This document shows, piece by piece, positions 6,364-6,911 of a stretch of DNA of 6,911 nucleotides. The notes under the pieces are model-generated. The model searched no databases. It worked only from the letters and a program-made list of their open reading frames with translations, and was not told where the DNA came from. Source of the stretch: SLFT01 sp964493075 (GTDB taxonomy: Bacteria; Hydrogenedentota; Hydrogenedentia; Hydrogenedentales; CAITNO01). Position numbers and translations under genes: made by a program. The stretch lies in contig CAZBNU010000215.1 of the NCBI GenBank assembly GCA_964493075.1, forward strand, positions 1-6,911, read 5' to 3'. How positions within the stretch are numbered: position 1 is the stretch's first letter; every line of letters starts with the position of its first letter.

Positions 6364-6396
6364 TGTGTGACGCCACATTCGCTGTGGCGTCACACA
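6364..6396. terminator. Perfect 13-bp inverted repeat, possible terminator without T-run
   Basis: TGTGTGACGCCAC (6364-6376) and GTGGCGTCACACA (6384-6396) pair perfectly around a seven-base loop ATTCGCT. It starts 14 bases after the TAG stop of the minus-strand gene at 6411, where a terminator would be expected, but no T-run follows on either strand. It may be a non-canonical terminator, an mRNA 3'-end stabiliser, or a regulator site for the next gene. Confidence 0.45.
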
Positions 6397-6410
6397 AGTA
6401 ACAAATAACC

Positions 6411-6911
6411 CTACAGGACGACTACAACACGGAACAGGGCTTGGCCCATATTTCCGGAAGCATCTTCATACCTGTAAAACACACCATAACTTCCAGGCGC
6501 ACTGACCTGAAGCCAAGGTGCCGGATCACTTAACGCGAATTCGCCCACTTCCGAAGAAGAAACGCCATCAGGCGAATAAATCACATAAACTGTGAATTCT
6601 GAGGGTGAAGTAATCGATGAAATCGTTCCCTCACAGCCGTCCACCGCCTCGGCATAGATACCATCCGGCGCTACACCTTCAGCAGAAGCAAGGTTCGCCC
6701 ACGTAGCATACGTTCCTGCTGTAACAGTATACATGAAGGTGTCGAAGTTCTCTGGAGGCGGATTATCATTTGGAATTTGTATGGCATTCGCTGGCTCATC
6801 ACCATATACCGTCACCACCGGCACCGTACTATCCACAACATCAATGATGCGAGGGATACTTGCCAGGGTAATCACGCCCATATCCGGATTGTCAACGGGA
6901 TCGTCAAAGGA
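6411..6911 (-). CDS. Surface protein with Ig-like domain, C-terminal part
   Basis: The frame is open to the window edge (166 residues visible; stop TAG at 6411-6413). The Met at 6881 has no ribosome binding site before it, so it is internal and the gene starts outside. After a short linker the stretch VVDSTVPVVTVYGDEPAN resembles the opening of bacterial Ig-like or HYR/DUF5011-type domains (typically VxDxTxPVITLxGxNP), and the end SAPGSYGVFYRYEDASGNMG resembles their closing strands (GTYTVTYTATDASGN). The middle, about 75 residues longer than a plain domain of that sort needs, is not recognised. The last residues FRVVVVL end the domain without an anchor, unlike the neighbouring EGEGEP protein. 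It is likely extracellular or surface-bound; adhesion is a guess. The Ig-like call is moderately sure, as only edge motifs match. Confidence 0.75.
   Translation of the reverse strand, partial: SFDDPVDNPDMGVITLASIPRIIDVVDSTVPVVTVYGDEPANAIQIPNDNPPPENFDTFMYTVTAGTYATWANLASAEGVAPDGIYAEAVDGCEGTISSITSPSEFTVYVIYSPDGVSSSEVGEFALSDPAPWLQVSAPGSYGVFYRYEDASGNMGQALFRVVVVL

Noticed and set aside
6411..6881. A complete 156-residue gene starting at the ATG at 6881
   Set aside because: The frame stays open to the window edge with protein-like sequence, and no Shine-Dalgarno site precedes 6881; it is an internal Met of a larger protein.

Overview
The window looks like chromosome of an uncultured Gram-negative bacterium from the Planctomycetes/Lentisphaerae/Hydrogenedentes sphere, most likely Candidatus Hydrogenedentes. 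The grounds are a prepilin-like protein ending with an H-Xn-DG motif, a very large exported propeller/haem/HEAT protein of a type common in these phyla, and a surface protein with a Glu-Gly-Glu-Gly-Glu-Pro linker and a Cys-rich C-terminal anchor. The taxonomic call is inference from protein style; no marker gene is present. A block of exactly 100 N shows that this is a scaffold, probably metagenome-derived.

Layout. Bases 1-492 (+) hold the C-terminal part of a prepilin-like H-X9-DG family protein, followed by a strong intrinsic terminator (525-556) and a second, REP-like hairpin (560-582). Bases 660-4580 (-) encode a 1306-residue exported protein: signal peptide, jelly-roll domain, beta-propeller with LPDGR repeats, one c-type haem motif (CTGCH) in a context resembling hydrazine synthase alpha-like proteins, then about 550 residues rich in HEAT repeats. 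A plausible sigma-70 promoter lies at 4662-4691. Bases 4883-6236 (-) encode one surface protein split by the N block: signal peptide, beta-sandwich resembling pre-peptidase C-terminal domains, the EGEGEP linker, two canonical EF-hand loops, an unrecognised domain, five Cys spaced every third residue, a transmembrane helix and a short basic end. It has an excellent ribosome binding site and ends at a clear terminator (4813-4851). Bases 6411-6911 (-) hold the C-terminal end of another surface protein with Ig-like features, which starts beyond the window.

All four genes appear to encode envelope or extracellular proteins. The three minus-strand genes are separated by 174 and 302 bases, with a terminator between the EGEGEP gene and the haem/HEAT gene, so they read as separate transcription units rather than one operon. 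Nothing here shows that they form a pathway. The strongest candidates for something undescribed are the Cys-every-third-residue C-terminal sorting signal and the single-haem propeller/HEAT protein.
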